The notes beneath the pieces were generated by a model. That model was not told the origin of the DNA, ran no database searches, and worked only from the letters and a program-made list of their open reading frames with translations. A stretch of 23,200 nucleotides of DNA, from positions 1 through 23,200 of the IMG/VR virus record IMGVR_UViG_3300025132_000314; one strand, given 5' to 3'. The position numbers were made by a program, and so were the translations under genes. Positions 13,967 to 23,200 of the stretch are shown in pieces. Numbering within the stretch: the first letter of the stretch is position 1; every line of letters starts with the position of its first letter. This stretch comes from a virus.

Positions 13967-14236
13967 TTAAATACTTGAACTTGATGATACATGATTGAGA
14001 TATGAAGCCTTATGTGAATCTGTCCACAAAGCATTAGCTATCGTCTGAACATCAGTAGGCTGCTCTGCTAAACTAGCAGATGTGGCATTTGGGTACAATG
14101 TTGTTCTGTGAGTAGTATTTGCTATTTCAGCACCATCTTCGATTACCCTTACTTGTGTTCTTACTTGCAATACTTTCCAAGTATCCATTTTAACACATTC
14201 TACTTGACTTAATATTGTTTCTTTTGTTATTGCCAT
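13967..14236 (-). CDS. Small conserved protein between fibre and enzyme genes
   Basis: 89 residues, not recognised. M-A-I-T-K-E-T-I-L-S-Q-V-E opens a compact, probably beta-rich fold (W-K-V-L-Q-V-R-T-Q-V-R-V-I-E-D-G); the C-terminal part is helical (T-D-V-Q-T-I-A-N-A-L-W-T) and ends in a serine run. There is no signal peptide. The ATG has AGGAG 6 nt upstream and follows the fibre stop by 21 nt. Size and place next to a giant fibre suggest a small tail component or fibre chaperone, but that is inference only. A 32-nt AT-rich gap separates it from the next gene. Confidence 0.75.
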   Translation of the reverse strand: MAITKETILSQVECVKMDTWKVLQVRTQVRVIEDGAEIANTTHRTTLYPNATSASLAEQPTDVQTIANALWTDSHKASYLNHVSSSSSI

Positions 14237-14257
14237 TTTTGTCTCCTAATTAAATTT

Positions 14258-17200
14258 CTATTGTACTGTGTAAGTTGCTGAAAGATATATATAAGAATTA
14301 CCACTACTGATATGATCCCACTCTAATGCTCTCCACGCAGCACCAGTAATCGATTCATAAATCAACAGTTCTGTTCCATTTGTATAAACTGTCATGTTAC
14401 CCCGACCTGCTGTAAATGTTATGGTATGGAGCATACAAGTACCAACAACATTTGCAACAGATGGTGAATATGGTAATCCGGAAATTTTTATATCGTTGCC
14501 AGAACCACCGACATCTACAATAATTTGTCTTATCTGTGCCCATACGTGAACTGAGTCACCGATTCTAATGTATCTAGCATTTGCGATTGTACCACTACCA
14601 GCGAAATTCAAAGATGGTGTCCACGTTCCTTCATCGTAGTAAGCTAGTGATTCATTACCAAATTGTATTCCACTCGTATCCGTAACAAAACCACCGTCTG
14701 CTTGAACTGCGCCAGTTGCTGTTATAGAATCAATACTACTAATATCTGTACTTCCATCGCCGACTATATTTCCATTTGCCTCTATATTTCCTGCAAATGT
14801 GGATGTTCCATCCACAACTAAATTATCAGTACCTGGATCTGTTGCACCACCTACATGAACGCCACCATATGCACCTATGTAGTTATCAACGACTAAATTA
14901 TCAGTACCTGGATCGGATGTTCCACCAACATGAATACCACCTAAAGCTGTAATATAATCACTTACCTCTACGTGAGTACCAACATAGAGATTATCAGGAG
15001 TGTAAATTCCGTAAGTATTTGATATTCCACTATGAGTACCTGAAGTTGCAAAGTATCCACCTATGAGAGTTCCGGATGTAGAAGAAGTACCATCTACTTC
15101 CCCAATCAATCCTGCAATTTTATCATTAGCTCTAAGTGAAGTACCACTACCTGACATGTGTGCTACAAATTTTCCAGCTCCAGCTAATCCAGTTCTTTGG
15201 CTATTATGTGTTAAGATACCATTGGCAAAAAATGTATGATTAACTTCTATTTCAATATCATAAGTTCTTATTTGTTCATAGTAAACTTCAGCTTTTATCA
15301 GCTTTGTTTTCCTAAGAGTTGAACCATCATTGAATAATATTTCATCTCCGATTTCTAACTGATTCCATTTTTCATTTATCCAATGATGTACCCTCTCTCC
15401 CCTTTTTGGATTCCAAGCAGTAACTCCATCTTTACCCTCAACAATAAATGGGTTAGCGATCGTTGCGTGAACAAAAGTATCGTTATCAAACCATAACTTT
15501 ACAGTTAAATCATCATCTTCTTTTAAATGTTCTTGTGTAAATAATTCTTTTACTCTTCTATTTTCTAATTTTTTTGTTAATATATTGTAAGATTGTACCA
15601 TCTCCCCTATTTTAACATCTTCTATATTTTTTTCTGTTCTATCCGACATCAAAATCTTTGTTCCAGCAATAAAACACTCAGCAGCATTGGTTGCAGCAGT
15701 CAACTGTGCTTGGGTTCTACCTGAAATTGTTCCGAGAGAAGCGCCAGTTGAAGAAGTACCAGTACCAGTATTGAAAACCGTTCTGATATCAATAAATGCA
15801 TCACTTCCAGTTATTGAAGCAAAGTTTGAACCTCCAAATATCGACCAATTGGATACGTTTCCTTGATCGGGAACAAATCCCCTTGCCATCTGTAGACCAA
15901 CTCCTGAGACATTAGTACCACCCTGATATTGGTCGTCTCTCAATATTCTAAATGCAGATGCATCTTGGTTTGATATTATTTCAATATCGGAGCCGGTTAT
16001 AGCAGTTGATGTTATTTCAAATCCACCAATTTTACCAGTTGCAGCTGTAACCTTACCAGACATAATTACATTACCATCATTCTTCAGATGAAAATTACTA
16101 GAACTTATTTCTATGTTAGTATTACTACCACTTACAAATTGAGAACTGCCACCTAAGAAAAATCTTTCTGATTTCATAAATAGAAAATCATCATTTCCTG
16201 AATATCTTATGTGAGAAGCATTTGCTTTACCTATTTGAAATCTAGCTCCGTTAAATCCTGATTCCAAGTAAAATCCATCGGTGTTACCACCATATGAAAC
16301 TCCGCTATGATTTCTTAGTATCGTGTTTATCCCGCTACTACCAGTTGTAGTTGTTATCATAAATCCTTCATATGAAGAATTTGGTTGTGCTACCACGCCA
16401 GCTTCAACACCGCCGTTATTTTGTAGGCTTGCTCTACCCATCCAAAAATCAACTCTTGCTGCACCAGATGCAGCTTTTATAGTTTGCTGTATACCAACAC
16501 CCATTGACTGGCTAAAATTAGTAACATTGATTAAGGGTAGATTGCTGTTATTTGGATATGATGGTGACAAAACCACCGATCCAGTTACAAATGGACCCAA
16601 GCCCAATAGTCCTGATGTATCATTGATAACATTTGAAAATAGAGTTGAACCAGTAATTTCAAATGAAGATATGTCACCTGATGTTGCTCTAACTTTACCT
16701 TTCATCTCCAACCCAGCAGCTGATGCCGATAGAGCGGTTGTGTTTGCATCTGTCTTTATTTCTAAAGCATCGCTTGTTATTTTTACGTGCTTAGCTGCTG
16801 TAGAACCGATGGTTGTTGTCGCTCCAAGTGAGGCTCTTATCGTATCCGTGCCACCTGAGTCTGTTATAAAATCTAATGTTGAACCATCTAGTTTTGCAAA
16901 TGAACTATCGTTTGCATCAACACCTAGTTTTAGAACATCTGAGGTTAACGAGATTTTTTCAGAATTATCTTCTTTTATGAAGACACCACTACTATTAATT
17001 TTTACTTGGTCGGTCGAACTCCCTATTATGGTTTCTGCTGCAAAAGTAGCTACTGGAGTACTAGCATCACCATCGAATACTTTCATTCCATTCGCATCTA
17101 CTGTAGCCTTATGAGTATTATCTTGAAAAATACTCACAGTACCACTGGCAATTCTAATACAATCATCCGTAGATGTTGTGGTTACAGCAGCACCAGAACT

Positions 17201-20200
17201 ACCAATTACAGTTGTAGCACCAAATATTGCTCTGACTTGACTGTTCTCAGTTAAGGTAAATCCTGAACTATCAATTACTAATTTATCTGCTGCTGATGAA
17301 GCAAGTGTGACAACACCAGTATCTATATTCAATACATTAGTTCCAGCCTCATCAAACATATCGATATCAGATGAACTAAACACAAGTCTATTTCGTGTAC
17401 CATCGTTAATAGTAATCGTTCCACCAGTTAATGTTACATCATCACCAAATGAAGCAATATCAGTAGTATTGTTTCTAATTTTAATTCCAACGTTTTCATC
17501 AATAAATACATTTCGTTTATTTGTGTCAACCTCACCCAATGTAATATCAGAGGAGAAACTTGCTAAAGTTGTTGAACTATTTTTTACTGTTAAACCTGTG
17601 CCTGATACGACTGCGTGCTGTCCAGATGTATTACCAACTGACACATCGGTGCGCGACATAGAAATCTGTCCTTCTGCATCTGAACCTATCGTTATACCGC
17701 CGGCTACGAATTTACCTTTTACGGCTGTACCCTCTTTGATTTGAAAGCCTGTTGTGTCGATGACTGCATGTGAACCTGTTGGAGAACCCAAACTTACCTT
17801 ACCAGCTCTTTGTAAATGAAATCTCGAAGAACTTATCTCTATCGAACCAGCAGCTCCACTTACGAAAGCAGTAGCTTTACTTCCTATTAAGAAATCAGAA
17901 GATGATACTATCAGTTTTGTACCATCAAACGATATCCTACTAGCAGTAGCATCACCCATCATAAATTCACCACTACCAGTTACATACATTCCTCTTCCGC
18001 TTGTTATACCTGTTGGTAAAACTTTACCGAATGACATTGAGGATTCGGTTGATGATATCTGAAAAGCGTTTGTATTTATATCAATATTTTTTGATTTAAT
18101 AGTTAGAGGTGAACCGATTCTTATTTCATTTCCATCGGTATCTCTAAGAGCAAATTGTCCTGATTCTGATACGAACATACCAGCTCCAGAATCTAATCCT
18201 GCGTTTTGCCCAAATTTTAAGAATCCAGCACCTGTTGATGTATCTATTTCAAAATCTGGTGTTTTAACTCTAAAATCACTAACTCCGATTCTAACATCAC
18301 TACCAGTTATCAGAGCTGCTGAAGCAGTCAACTTACCTTCCATATTCACATTGAATGGTGCATCAGCAAAATTAGCATGTCCTAAATGTAAACCTCTGGT
18401 TGCTATAGCTGTGGATGTCGATGCATTAACTTTGAATACTGTATTGCTACTACCAAGCAACATTGATGAATTACCCGGATTGAGTTCAAAATTTGTAGCC
18501 GATAATGTGTTAGTTCCTATATTAAATTGTCCTATTGTTCCATCTGTAGCACTAATTTTTCTAACTATCACATCACCACTTGATTTGATATGAAACTTTG
18601 ATGAACTAATTTCCAACTTACCACCACTACCACTTACAAAAGCACTACCTGTTGCTCCCATAAAAAATGATGGTGTTAGTATATTTACTGCACTTCCACT
18701 TAGTGTTGTTGTGCCTGAACTTTGTATAACCAATGAACCACCACTACCACTAATAAAGTTTCCTGCCTTACCTAATCTAAAACTTGGTGCGCCTAGTAAT
18801 ATTTCACTACCACTAGCATTAAATTTTTCAGTTTGTATATCGACATTTGTTCCGTCAAATTTTATAAATTTATTAGAACCATCTCCAGCATAAAGCTTTC
18901 CACCTCCACCACCAGCACTTACATACTCTAATTGAATACCATCTTGCCCAAAAGTTGCTTTATTTATAGCTAATTTTTTAGCAAATGAATCCATAAACAT
19001 ACCGCTAGATGATATTTGAGTGGTGTTTAATGTCCAACCACCAATTTTTCCCTCTGAAGCAACAACCGAACCACTTATCTTCATTGTATTTGTAGTAGGA
19101 TTCAGATGGAAAGCAGATGAACTAATTTCCAAACTACCACCTGAACCACTAATGAATTGTGTGTTTGAATCACCGAGTAAAAATTTTGAAGAACTAATTA
19201 TCAGATTAGTACCATCCCACTCAATTCTACCATGACCTGCTTTACCAGCTCTGAAGTGTCCACTGCCACTCATAAATACACCAGTTCCACTTGTCAAACT
19301 TTGTCCAGTAGCACTAGCACCCAATACAATCTTAGCAGGAGAGCTATTGATAACAAGAGTAGAACCAGCAACCAAATCAAATACTGTTGATTTCATCTGT
19401 ATGGTAGTTCCATTGAAGTAAATAAAATTATCACCACTTCCCTGATCTTCACCGACTCTAAAGTTACCAGCACCATCCATATAGACACCTGTATTGTCTG
19501 TGGCGTTTATGGAAGAAGCATTTGTACCCAATACCAATTTTGGTGTGGTGTTTTCTAATATGAGTGTTGTTCCACCCTTTAAATCAAATGTTTCGGATTT
19601 TATTGTTAGGGATGAACCTGACTGATGTATAAAATTGTTACCATCCCCTTCCACACCGGTTCTGAAATGTCCGTTGGTGTACCAAAAATTATTATTATTT
19701 ACATAGATTCCGTCAAGTGTGTTGTTAACATTAGTACCTAACTTAATCTGATTTGAATTATCGGTTTTTATATGTACTATTCCTGTAAACGAACCTGTTG
19801 TAGCGGTTATAGCACCTTGTAGGAATACGTTTTCTGTGAATAAACCAAAACCAGGTGATGCGTTTCCAAACAATAAACCACTACTCAATCCACTCAAATC
19901 ACCCAATCTAGCTTTCAGAGCAACATCGTAAACACCACTACCGGTTCTTTCAACGATATCGATATAAGGTGTTGTTGTATCGTTTGGATTTGCATTCAAT
20001 CTTATGAAACCACTACCACTTACTCCTGTTGATACTATAACCTGACCTGGTTCGAAAGATTGTGAAATGTTTGAGGAATCTCCTAAAGAGCCAGATGAAC
20101 CAGCACTACCACTTTGATAACCTCTAACGACATAAAGTTTTCCACTAAAATCAGTTTCGCTTGATGGTACATCTCTTGATGCACTTTCAACCAACATATA

Positions 20201-23200
20201 CTCAGTAGCAAATCCTGTGCTACCGACTTTTTTAGCAGATAATATTTCATTAGCTGAGAACCCACTTACATTCACAACACTCATAGTTGTTGCTGTAGCG
20301 GCTAAAGTTGATGAACCTGTGAGAGCAGTTGAGTTAGCGATATATAATTGTCCACCTACTGCATTTACGGTTTCCTTTTCAAAAACCGCAGTAGATAGAG
20401 TTCCTCTGATTCTTATGTTCTCAAATTCAGCCTCACCATTGTTGGCCGCTGAAATTCTCCAACCTTTTACATTACTGGCAAAATCAGATGATTGAATTGT
20501 ACCTGATGAATCGATAACTAAATTGTTACTTGTAATTTGAGTTGTGCTTAGTGACCAACTAGCTATCTGATTTTTCGCATCACTAAAGTGAACTATCTCA
20601 TCAGAAGCAGAAGTTCCGGTTCCATCGAATATCACTAAACCAAAATGATCGGCTGCAGTAGAGTCAACTTCACCTATTCTGACTCTTACTCTGTTCGGTG
20701 TTACTGTAACATTTGATATGTAAATTTTATCACCTACGTGTATACCACCTGCAGAGTAACTAAATGATGTATCATCTGTCGGATAGAACCTTACTTGAAT
20801 TGTTGAAGATCCTGCAGTAAGTGTATGTTCTACTGTAGTCCAAGTTCCTACTACCCCATCATCATATGTACCAGCCCCTACATCACTACTATCACCTACA
20901 GCAAATCTAAATCCATTGACACCACTATTTGCACCACCTGTTGAACCAGCATCAGGAATTAAGTAAGTTACTGAAATTGTATAACTCTCACCAGAGGTTA
21001 CTGAAACATTTCTATATGAGTGTGGAGCTACAAGATTTCCATCTTGAATCATCATCCTATAAACATTATTCTTTGTGGTAGATCCATCAGTCACATTATC
21101 TTGATTTCCTGCATGTTCTAACCCAGTAACCCAACCATCAACACCACTAGACCAATCAGATTGATAGGAAACACTACCTGAAGTAAGAACCTCTATTCTA
21201 GCAGTCGATGAATCAATATCTAACTTTGTCGTATCTAATTTGAATGTTTCGGTTCTTATATCGAAAGCAGAACCATTAAACGATATATAGTTACTTGCAT
21301 TGGCAGCTAATTCAAACTTCGTAGTTCCATTATCAGTTCCTAATATCAAACCAGCAGTAGATTGGTCGAATTGTGTAAAATTGCTTTTACCAATCGCCAT
21401 AAATCTGTCCGATCCGTCATCACTTAGTGTTATTGAGTTAGAAGCCCCAATAGTAATTGTAGATGTTGAACCACCTACAAGTCTTATCTTACCCTCACCT
21501 AAACTCATAGATTTTTGTGCGGATGAAATTTCTAAATCTGTAGCGTCTAATTCAAACTTTTCAGATTTTATATCCACATCAGAACCATCAAATTTTATAT
21601 GTTTGTTAGAACCATCACCGGCGTAGAATCTTCCTGTATTATTACTACTATTATATTGTAGTTGGATGCCAGATTGTCCGTATGTATGGTTCTTAATCGA
21701 TATCGATTGATTCGAACTATCTAATCTTATTTCATCTGAACTATCTGCTAATCTATTTGCTGACAATACCCAACCACCTATAGAACCAGCAGCCGCAGTA
21801 ACTGTTCCACTCATGATTGTAGAACCATCAGGTTTAATCTGAAACTTAGATGAACTTATTTGTAAACCACCATTTGAAGCACTTATGTAAGCACTACCAG
21901 TAGCACCTACAAAGAACTTAGAAGAACTCATAGTGAGATTTACACCATCGAATTGTATTCTCGATCCTGTTGAACTTCCTATTAATGCTTTTCCTGTTCC
22001 ATCGAAATAAACACCATTACCACTATTATGCGCAGTCGGTGGTGTTGCTCCAAGTGCTACTTTTCCACTATTTGTTGCACTATCTAATATTATTGTAGTT
22101 GCGTCTAAATCAAAGGTTGCTGCTTTTATCTCAATACCACCATCTCCGGTAATCTTTAAAAAATTATTACTAGCAGTATTACCTTTTATTAATACATTAC
22201 CATCGGTGTCAGCAAAGAAACCACTATTTGTATTGCCTATAGTTGTAGCATTACTCAATGAACCGACTTTGATTGAACCACCAGAATTCAATACCACACT
22301 GCCGCCTGATAAAGTTGATGAACCTATTGTCCAACCACCAACCGTACCACCAGATGCTTTAATTTCACCCGACATTGTTACATCACCACCAGCCGTTAGA
22401 TGAAAATTGGAACTACTTATTTCAATATTACCATTTGAACCACTTACAAATTGATTAGTTTTTTTACCTAAGAAAAATTTTGGTGTTTCCAATGTAATTT
22501 CACTACCACTAATAGTAGCTCTTACAGTTTGAATATTTACACCATTACTCGTATCATATCTTAAAAAGTTATTTCCACCATTACCAGCATAGAATCTTGG
22601 ATTCCCACTATTGAAACCAAATTGTATTCCTTCACTTGCGAAAGTATGAGAGTTTACGGATATTTCTGCACTATTTCCATTTCCATTAAGTCTAATTCCA
22701 CCGCCTGTGCTCGATATATTATTACCACTTATATTCCATGCAGCAATTTTACCACCCGTGAGTAATGCATTCGAACCTGTTATCTGCCCACTTGACTTCA
22801 ATCTTAGATTGTTACCACTATCCTTTATCTCATCTGAGGTTATATCGAAACCACCAATAGAAGCTGATACAGTTGTGAGTAAACCTGTAGATGTTATTGA
22901 TGAACTTGGAGTAGTAGCAGCTGATGGAACTGCGATACTATCAGCAGTAATAGCACCTTGAACTGTTAGTGTATTTCCAACAAATTGTAAGAACTGACCA
23001 GATGCTTTATTACCTAACAATATTGCTGAACCTGTAACATCACCTTGTCTGGTCAGATGAAATTTGGATGAACTTATCTCTATGTTTCCATTAGAACCAC
23101 TAATAAAGTTTGTAGAAGCTTTACCTAAAAAGAATCTTGGTGACTCTAATCGAATTGAACTACCACTTATAACCGCTGTGTTAGTACTTATATCAATAGT
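14258..23200 (-). CDS. Giant repetitive tail fibre/adhesin with embedded mini-intein (5' end outside window)
   Basis: The frame is open from the last base of the window to the TAG at 14258: at least 2980 residues with no visible start, so the N-terminus is missing. The sequence is rich in G, S, T, N and beta strands. Seven copies of a module with core F-V-S-G-S-x-G-x-I-E-I-S-S-S-x-F-H-L are followed by lines such as M-S-G-x-I-T-A and I-G-G-W-x-I. About 20710-21180 encodes a carbohydrate-binding-like beta-sandwich, and about 16750-17760 a ladder of short I-G-S-S repeats. An intein lies at 15203-15676. The C-terminus (from about 14645) holds D-E-G-T-W-T-P-S-L and Y-I-R-I-G-D-S-V-H-V-W, typical of phage fibre tips. 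I infer a host-recognition fibre on the virion tail. No intramolecular chaperone domain is seen at the end. Confidence 0.88.
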   Translation of the reverse strand, partial: TIDISTNTAVISGSSIRLESPRFFLGKASTNFISGSNGNIEISSSKFHLTRQGDVTGSAILLGNKASGQFLQFVGNTLTVQGAITADSIAVPSAATTPSSSITSTGLLTTVSASIGGFDITSDEIKDSGNNLRLKSSGQITGSNALLTGGKIAAWNISGNNISSTGGGIRLNGNGNSAEISVNSHTFASEGIQFGFNSGNPRFYAGNGGNNFLRYDTSNGVNIQTVRATISGSEITLETPKFFLGKKTNQFVSGSNGNIEISSSNFHLTAGGDVTMSGEIKASGGTVGGWTIGSSTLSGGSVVLNSGGSIKVGSLSNATTIGNTNSGFFADTDGNVLIKGNTASNNFLKITGDGGIEIKAATFDLDATTIILDSATNSGKVALGATPPTAHNSGNGVYFDGTGKALIGSSTGSRIQFDGVNLTMSSSKFFVGATGSAYISASNGGLQISSSKFQIKPDGSTIMSGTVTAAAGSIGGWVLSANRLADSSDEIRLDSSNQSISIKNHTYGQSGIQLQYNSSNNTGRFYAGDGSNKHIKFDGSDVDIKSEKFELDATDLEISSAQKSMSLGEGKIRLVGGSTSTITIGASNSITLSDDGSDRFMAIGKSNFTQFDQSTAGLILGTDNGTTKFELAANASNYISFNGSAFDIRTETFKLDTTKLDIDSSTARIEVLTSGSVSYQSDWSSGVDGWVTGLEHAGNQDNVTDGSTTKNNVYRMMIQDGNLVAPHSYRNVSVTSGESYTISVTYLIPDAGSTGGANSGVNGFRFAVGDSSDVGAGTYDDGVVGTWTTVEHTLTAGSSTIQVRFYPTDDTSFSYSAGGIHVGDKIYISNVTVTPNRVRVRIGEVDSTAADHFGLVIFDGTGTSASDEIVHFSDAKNQIASWSLSTTQITSNNLVIDSSGTIQSSDFASNVKGWRISAANNGEAEFENIRIRGTLSTAVFEKETVNAVGGQLYIANSTALTGSSTLAATATTMSVVNVSGFSANEILSAKKVGSTGFATEYMLVESASRDVPSSETDFSGKLYVVRGYQSGSAGSSGSLGDSSNISQSFEPGQVIVSTGVSGSGFIRLNANPNDTTTPYIDIVERTGSGVYDVALKARLGDLSGLSSGLLFGNASPGFGLFTENVFLQGAITATTGSFTGIVHIKTDNSNQIKLGTNVNNTLDGIYVNNNNFWYTNGHFRTGVEGDGNNFIHQSGSSLTIKSETFDLKGGTTLILENTTPKLVLGTNASSINATDNTGVYMDGAGNFRVGEDQGSGDNFIYFNGTTIQMKSTVFDLVAGSTLVINSSPAKIVLGASATGQSLTSGTGVFMSGSGHFRAGKAGHGRIEWDGTNLIISSSKFLLGDSNTQFISGSGGSLEISSSAFHLNPTTNTMKISGSVVASEGKIGGWTLNTTQISSSGMFMDSFAKKLAINKATFGQDGIQLEYVSAGGGGGKLYAGDGSNKFIKFDGTNVDIQTEKFNASGSEILLGAPSFRLGKAGNFISGSGGSLVIQSSGTTTLSGSAVNILTPSFFMGATGSAFVSGSGGKLEISSSKFHIKSSGDVIVRKISATDGTIGQFNIGTNTLSATNFELNPGNSSMLLGSSNTVFKVNASTSTAIATRGLHLGHANFADAPFNVNMEGKLTASAALITGSDVRIGVSDFRVKTPDFEIDTSTGAGFLKFGQNAGLDSGAGMFVSESGQFALRDTDGNEIRIGSPLTIKSKNIDINTNAFQISSTESSMSFGKVLPTGITSGRGMYVTGSGEFMMGDATASRISFDGTKLIVSSSDFLIGSKATAFVSGAAGSIEISSSRFHLQRAGKVSLGSPTGSHAVIDTTGFQIKEGTAVKGKFVAGGITIGSDAEGQISMSRTDVSVGNTSGQHAVVSGTGLTVKNSSTTLASFSSDITLGEVDTNKRNVFIDENVGIKIRNNTTDIASFGDDVTLTGGTITINDGTRNRLVFSSSDIDMFDEAGTNVLNIDTGVVTLASSAADKLVIDSSGFTLTENSQVRAIFGATTVIGSSGAAVTTTSTDDCIRIASGTVSIFQDNTHKATVDANGMKVFDGDASTPVATFAAETIIGSSTDQVKINSSGVFIKEDNSEKISLTSDVLKLGVDANDSSFAKLDGSTLDFITDSGGTDTIRASLGATTTIGSTAAKHVKITSDALEIKTDANTTALSASAAGLEMKGKVRATSGDISSFEITGSTLFSNVINDTSGLLGLGPFVTGSVVLSPSYPNNSNLPLINVTNFSQSMGVGIQQTIKAASGAARVDFWMGRASLQNNGGVEAGVVAQPNSSYEGFMITTTTGSSGINTILRNHSGVSYGGNTDGFYLESGFNGARFQIGKANASHIRYSGNDDFLFMKSERFFLGGSSQFVSGSNTNIEISSSNFHLKNDGNVIMSGKVTAATGKIGGFEITSTAITGSDIEIISNQDASAFRILRDDQYQGGTNVSGVGLQMARGFVPDQGNVSNWSIFGGSNFASITGSDAFIDIRTVFNTGTGTSSTGASLGTISGRTQAQLTAATNAAECFIAGTKILMSDRTEKNIEDVKIGEMVQSYNILTKKLENRRVKELFTQEHLKEDDDLTVKLWFDNDTFVHATIANPFIVEGKDGVTAWNPKRGERVHHWINEKWNQLEIGDEILFNDGSTLRKTKLIKAEVYYEQIRTYDIEIEVNHTFFANGILTHNSQRTGLAGAGKFVAHMSGSGTSLRANDKIAGLIGEVDGTSSTSGTLIGGYFATSGTHSGISNTYGIYTPDNLYVGTHVEVSDYITALGGIHVGGTSDPGTDNLVVDNYIGAYGGVHVGGATDPGTDNLVVDGTSTFAGNIEANGNIVGDGSTDISSIDSITATGAVQADGGFVTDTSGIQFGNESLAYYDEGTWTPSLNFAGSGTIANARYIRIGDSVHVWAQIRQIIVDVGGSGNDIKISGLPYSPSVANVVGTCMLHTITFTAGRGNMTVYTNGTELLIYESITGAAWRALEWDHISSGNSYIYLSATYTVQ
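14817..14914 (-). repeat. Tandem 75-bp repeat in the fibre C-terminal part
   Basis: The 23-base segment at 14817-14839 recurs identically at 14892-14914, exactly 75 bp apart. At protein level this is G-G-(I/V)-H-V-G-G-x-x-D-P-G-T-D-N-L-V-V-D twice in a row. It lies just downstream of the intein and is a recent in-frame duplication within the fibre shaft. Confidence 0.8.
15203..15676 (-). other. Mini-intein (Hint domain) inside the fibre gene
   Basis: 158 in-frame residues with intein landmarks. Cys1 begins block A (C-F-I-A-G-T-K-I-L-M); T72 in A-T-I-A-N-P-F marks block B; block F is Y-D-I-E-I-E-V-N-H-T-F-F-A-N-G; block G ends G-I-L-T-H-N with Asn158, followed by Ser as the +1 residue. Splicing would join A-A-E to S-Q-R-T-G. 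The block B histidine (TxxH) is replaced by Asn75, which may slow the first acyl shift. No homing-endonuclease domain is present, so it is not self-mobile now. The domain could splice, or act as an autocleaving Hint that separates the fibre shaft from its tip. Confidence 0.9.
16085..23107 (-). repeat. Seven copies of an 18-residue fibre repeat core
   Basis: Cores of the form F-V-S-G-S-x-G-x-I-E-I-S-S-S-x-F-H-L are encoded at 23054-23107, 22397-22450, 21836-21889, 19103-19156, 18587-18640, 17813-17866 and 16085-16138. Each is usually preceded by a L-G-x-x-x line and followed by a M-S-G-x-(I/V)-x-A line and I-G-G-(W/F). Spacing is uneven (about 0.5 to 2.7 kb) because other modules are inserted, especially between the third and fourth and between the sixth and seventh copies. 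Confidence 0.85.

Noticed and set aside
15203-15676. Homing endonuclease within the intein
   Set aside because: The whole element is 158 residues and shows no LAGLIDADG or HNH motif, so only the splicing domain is present.
16323-17744. Long plus-strand ORFs opposite the fibre gene
   Set aside because: They are shadows of the repetitive Gly/Ser/Thr-rich minus frame and have no recognisable domain or start signal.
22998-23020. A TTG at 23020 as the start of the fibre gene
   Set aside because: The same frame continues without a stop to the last base of the window and contains another full repeat core at 23054-23107, so the true start is outside.
1-23200. tRNA genes, CRISPR arrays, insertion sequences or integrase/attachment sites
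   Set aside because: Nothing of these kinds was recognisable; the window is almost fully occupied by phage structural and enzyme genes.

Overview
The window looks like a piece of a low-GC, T4-like tailed bacteriophage genome, probably marine. Three genes match T4 morphogenesis genes: large terminase (gp17), portal (gp20) and prohead protease (gp21). Several small head-region proteins resemble conserved proteins of uncultured marine T4-like phages; that resemblance is from memory, not from a search. The host cannot be identified. Most starts are preceded by GGAG/AGGAG-type Shine-Dalgarno sequences, so the host uses ordinary SD initiation. No tRNA, rRNA, CRISPR array or insertion sequence was seen.

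All genes lie on the minus strand and are tightly packed, with many 1-4 nt stop/start overlaps, so transcription runs from high to low coordinates. (1) 23200-14258: a giant repetitive tail-fibre/adhesin gene, open at the window edge (at least 2980 codons). It has seven copies of a beta-rich module, a carbohydrate-binding-like insert, a ladder of short repeats, an in-frame 158-residue mini-intein and a receptor-binding-like C-terminus. (2) 14236-13967: a small unknown protein. (3) 13934-10308: a 1208-residue protein joining a P-loop kinase, a GRFQPFHSGH-type nucleotidyltransferase and an RNA-ligase-like domain with the KTDG lysine motif. (4) 10298-9123: a zinc-ribbon protein and two small membrane/coiled-coil proteins that may act in lysis. 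(5) 9123-5729: terminase, then directly portal; T4 genes 18 and 19 are absent between them. (6) 5679-387: a head-assembly block of small proteins around the gp21-like protease. (7) 373-146: a phage copy of ribosomal protein bS21. A further gene starts at position 22 and leaves the window on the left.

A common thread is possible. T4 gp21 proteases cut after (L/I)-X-E, and short leaders ending in that motif occur at the N-termini of several head-region proteins, in the protease itself, and three times in the 1208-residue enzyme, each just before a domain. I infer that the enzyme may be a head-packaged polyprotein cut during capsid maturation and injected with the DNA, as T4 Alt is. The other notable features are the intein in the fibre and the bS21 gene.

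The only non-coding stretch over 100 bases is 23-145. It holds a 7-bp hairpin, an AT-rich TATAAATA element and the RBS of the left-edge gene.
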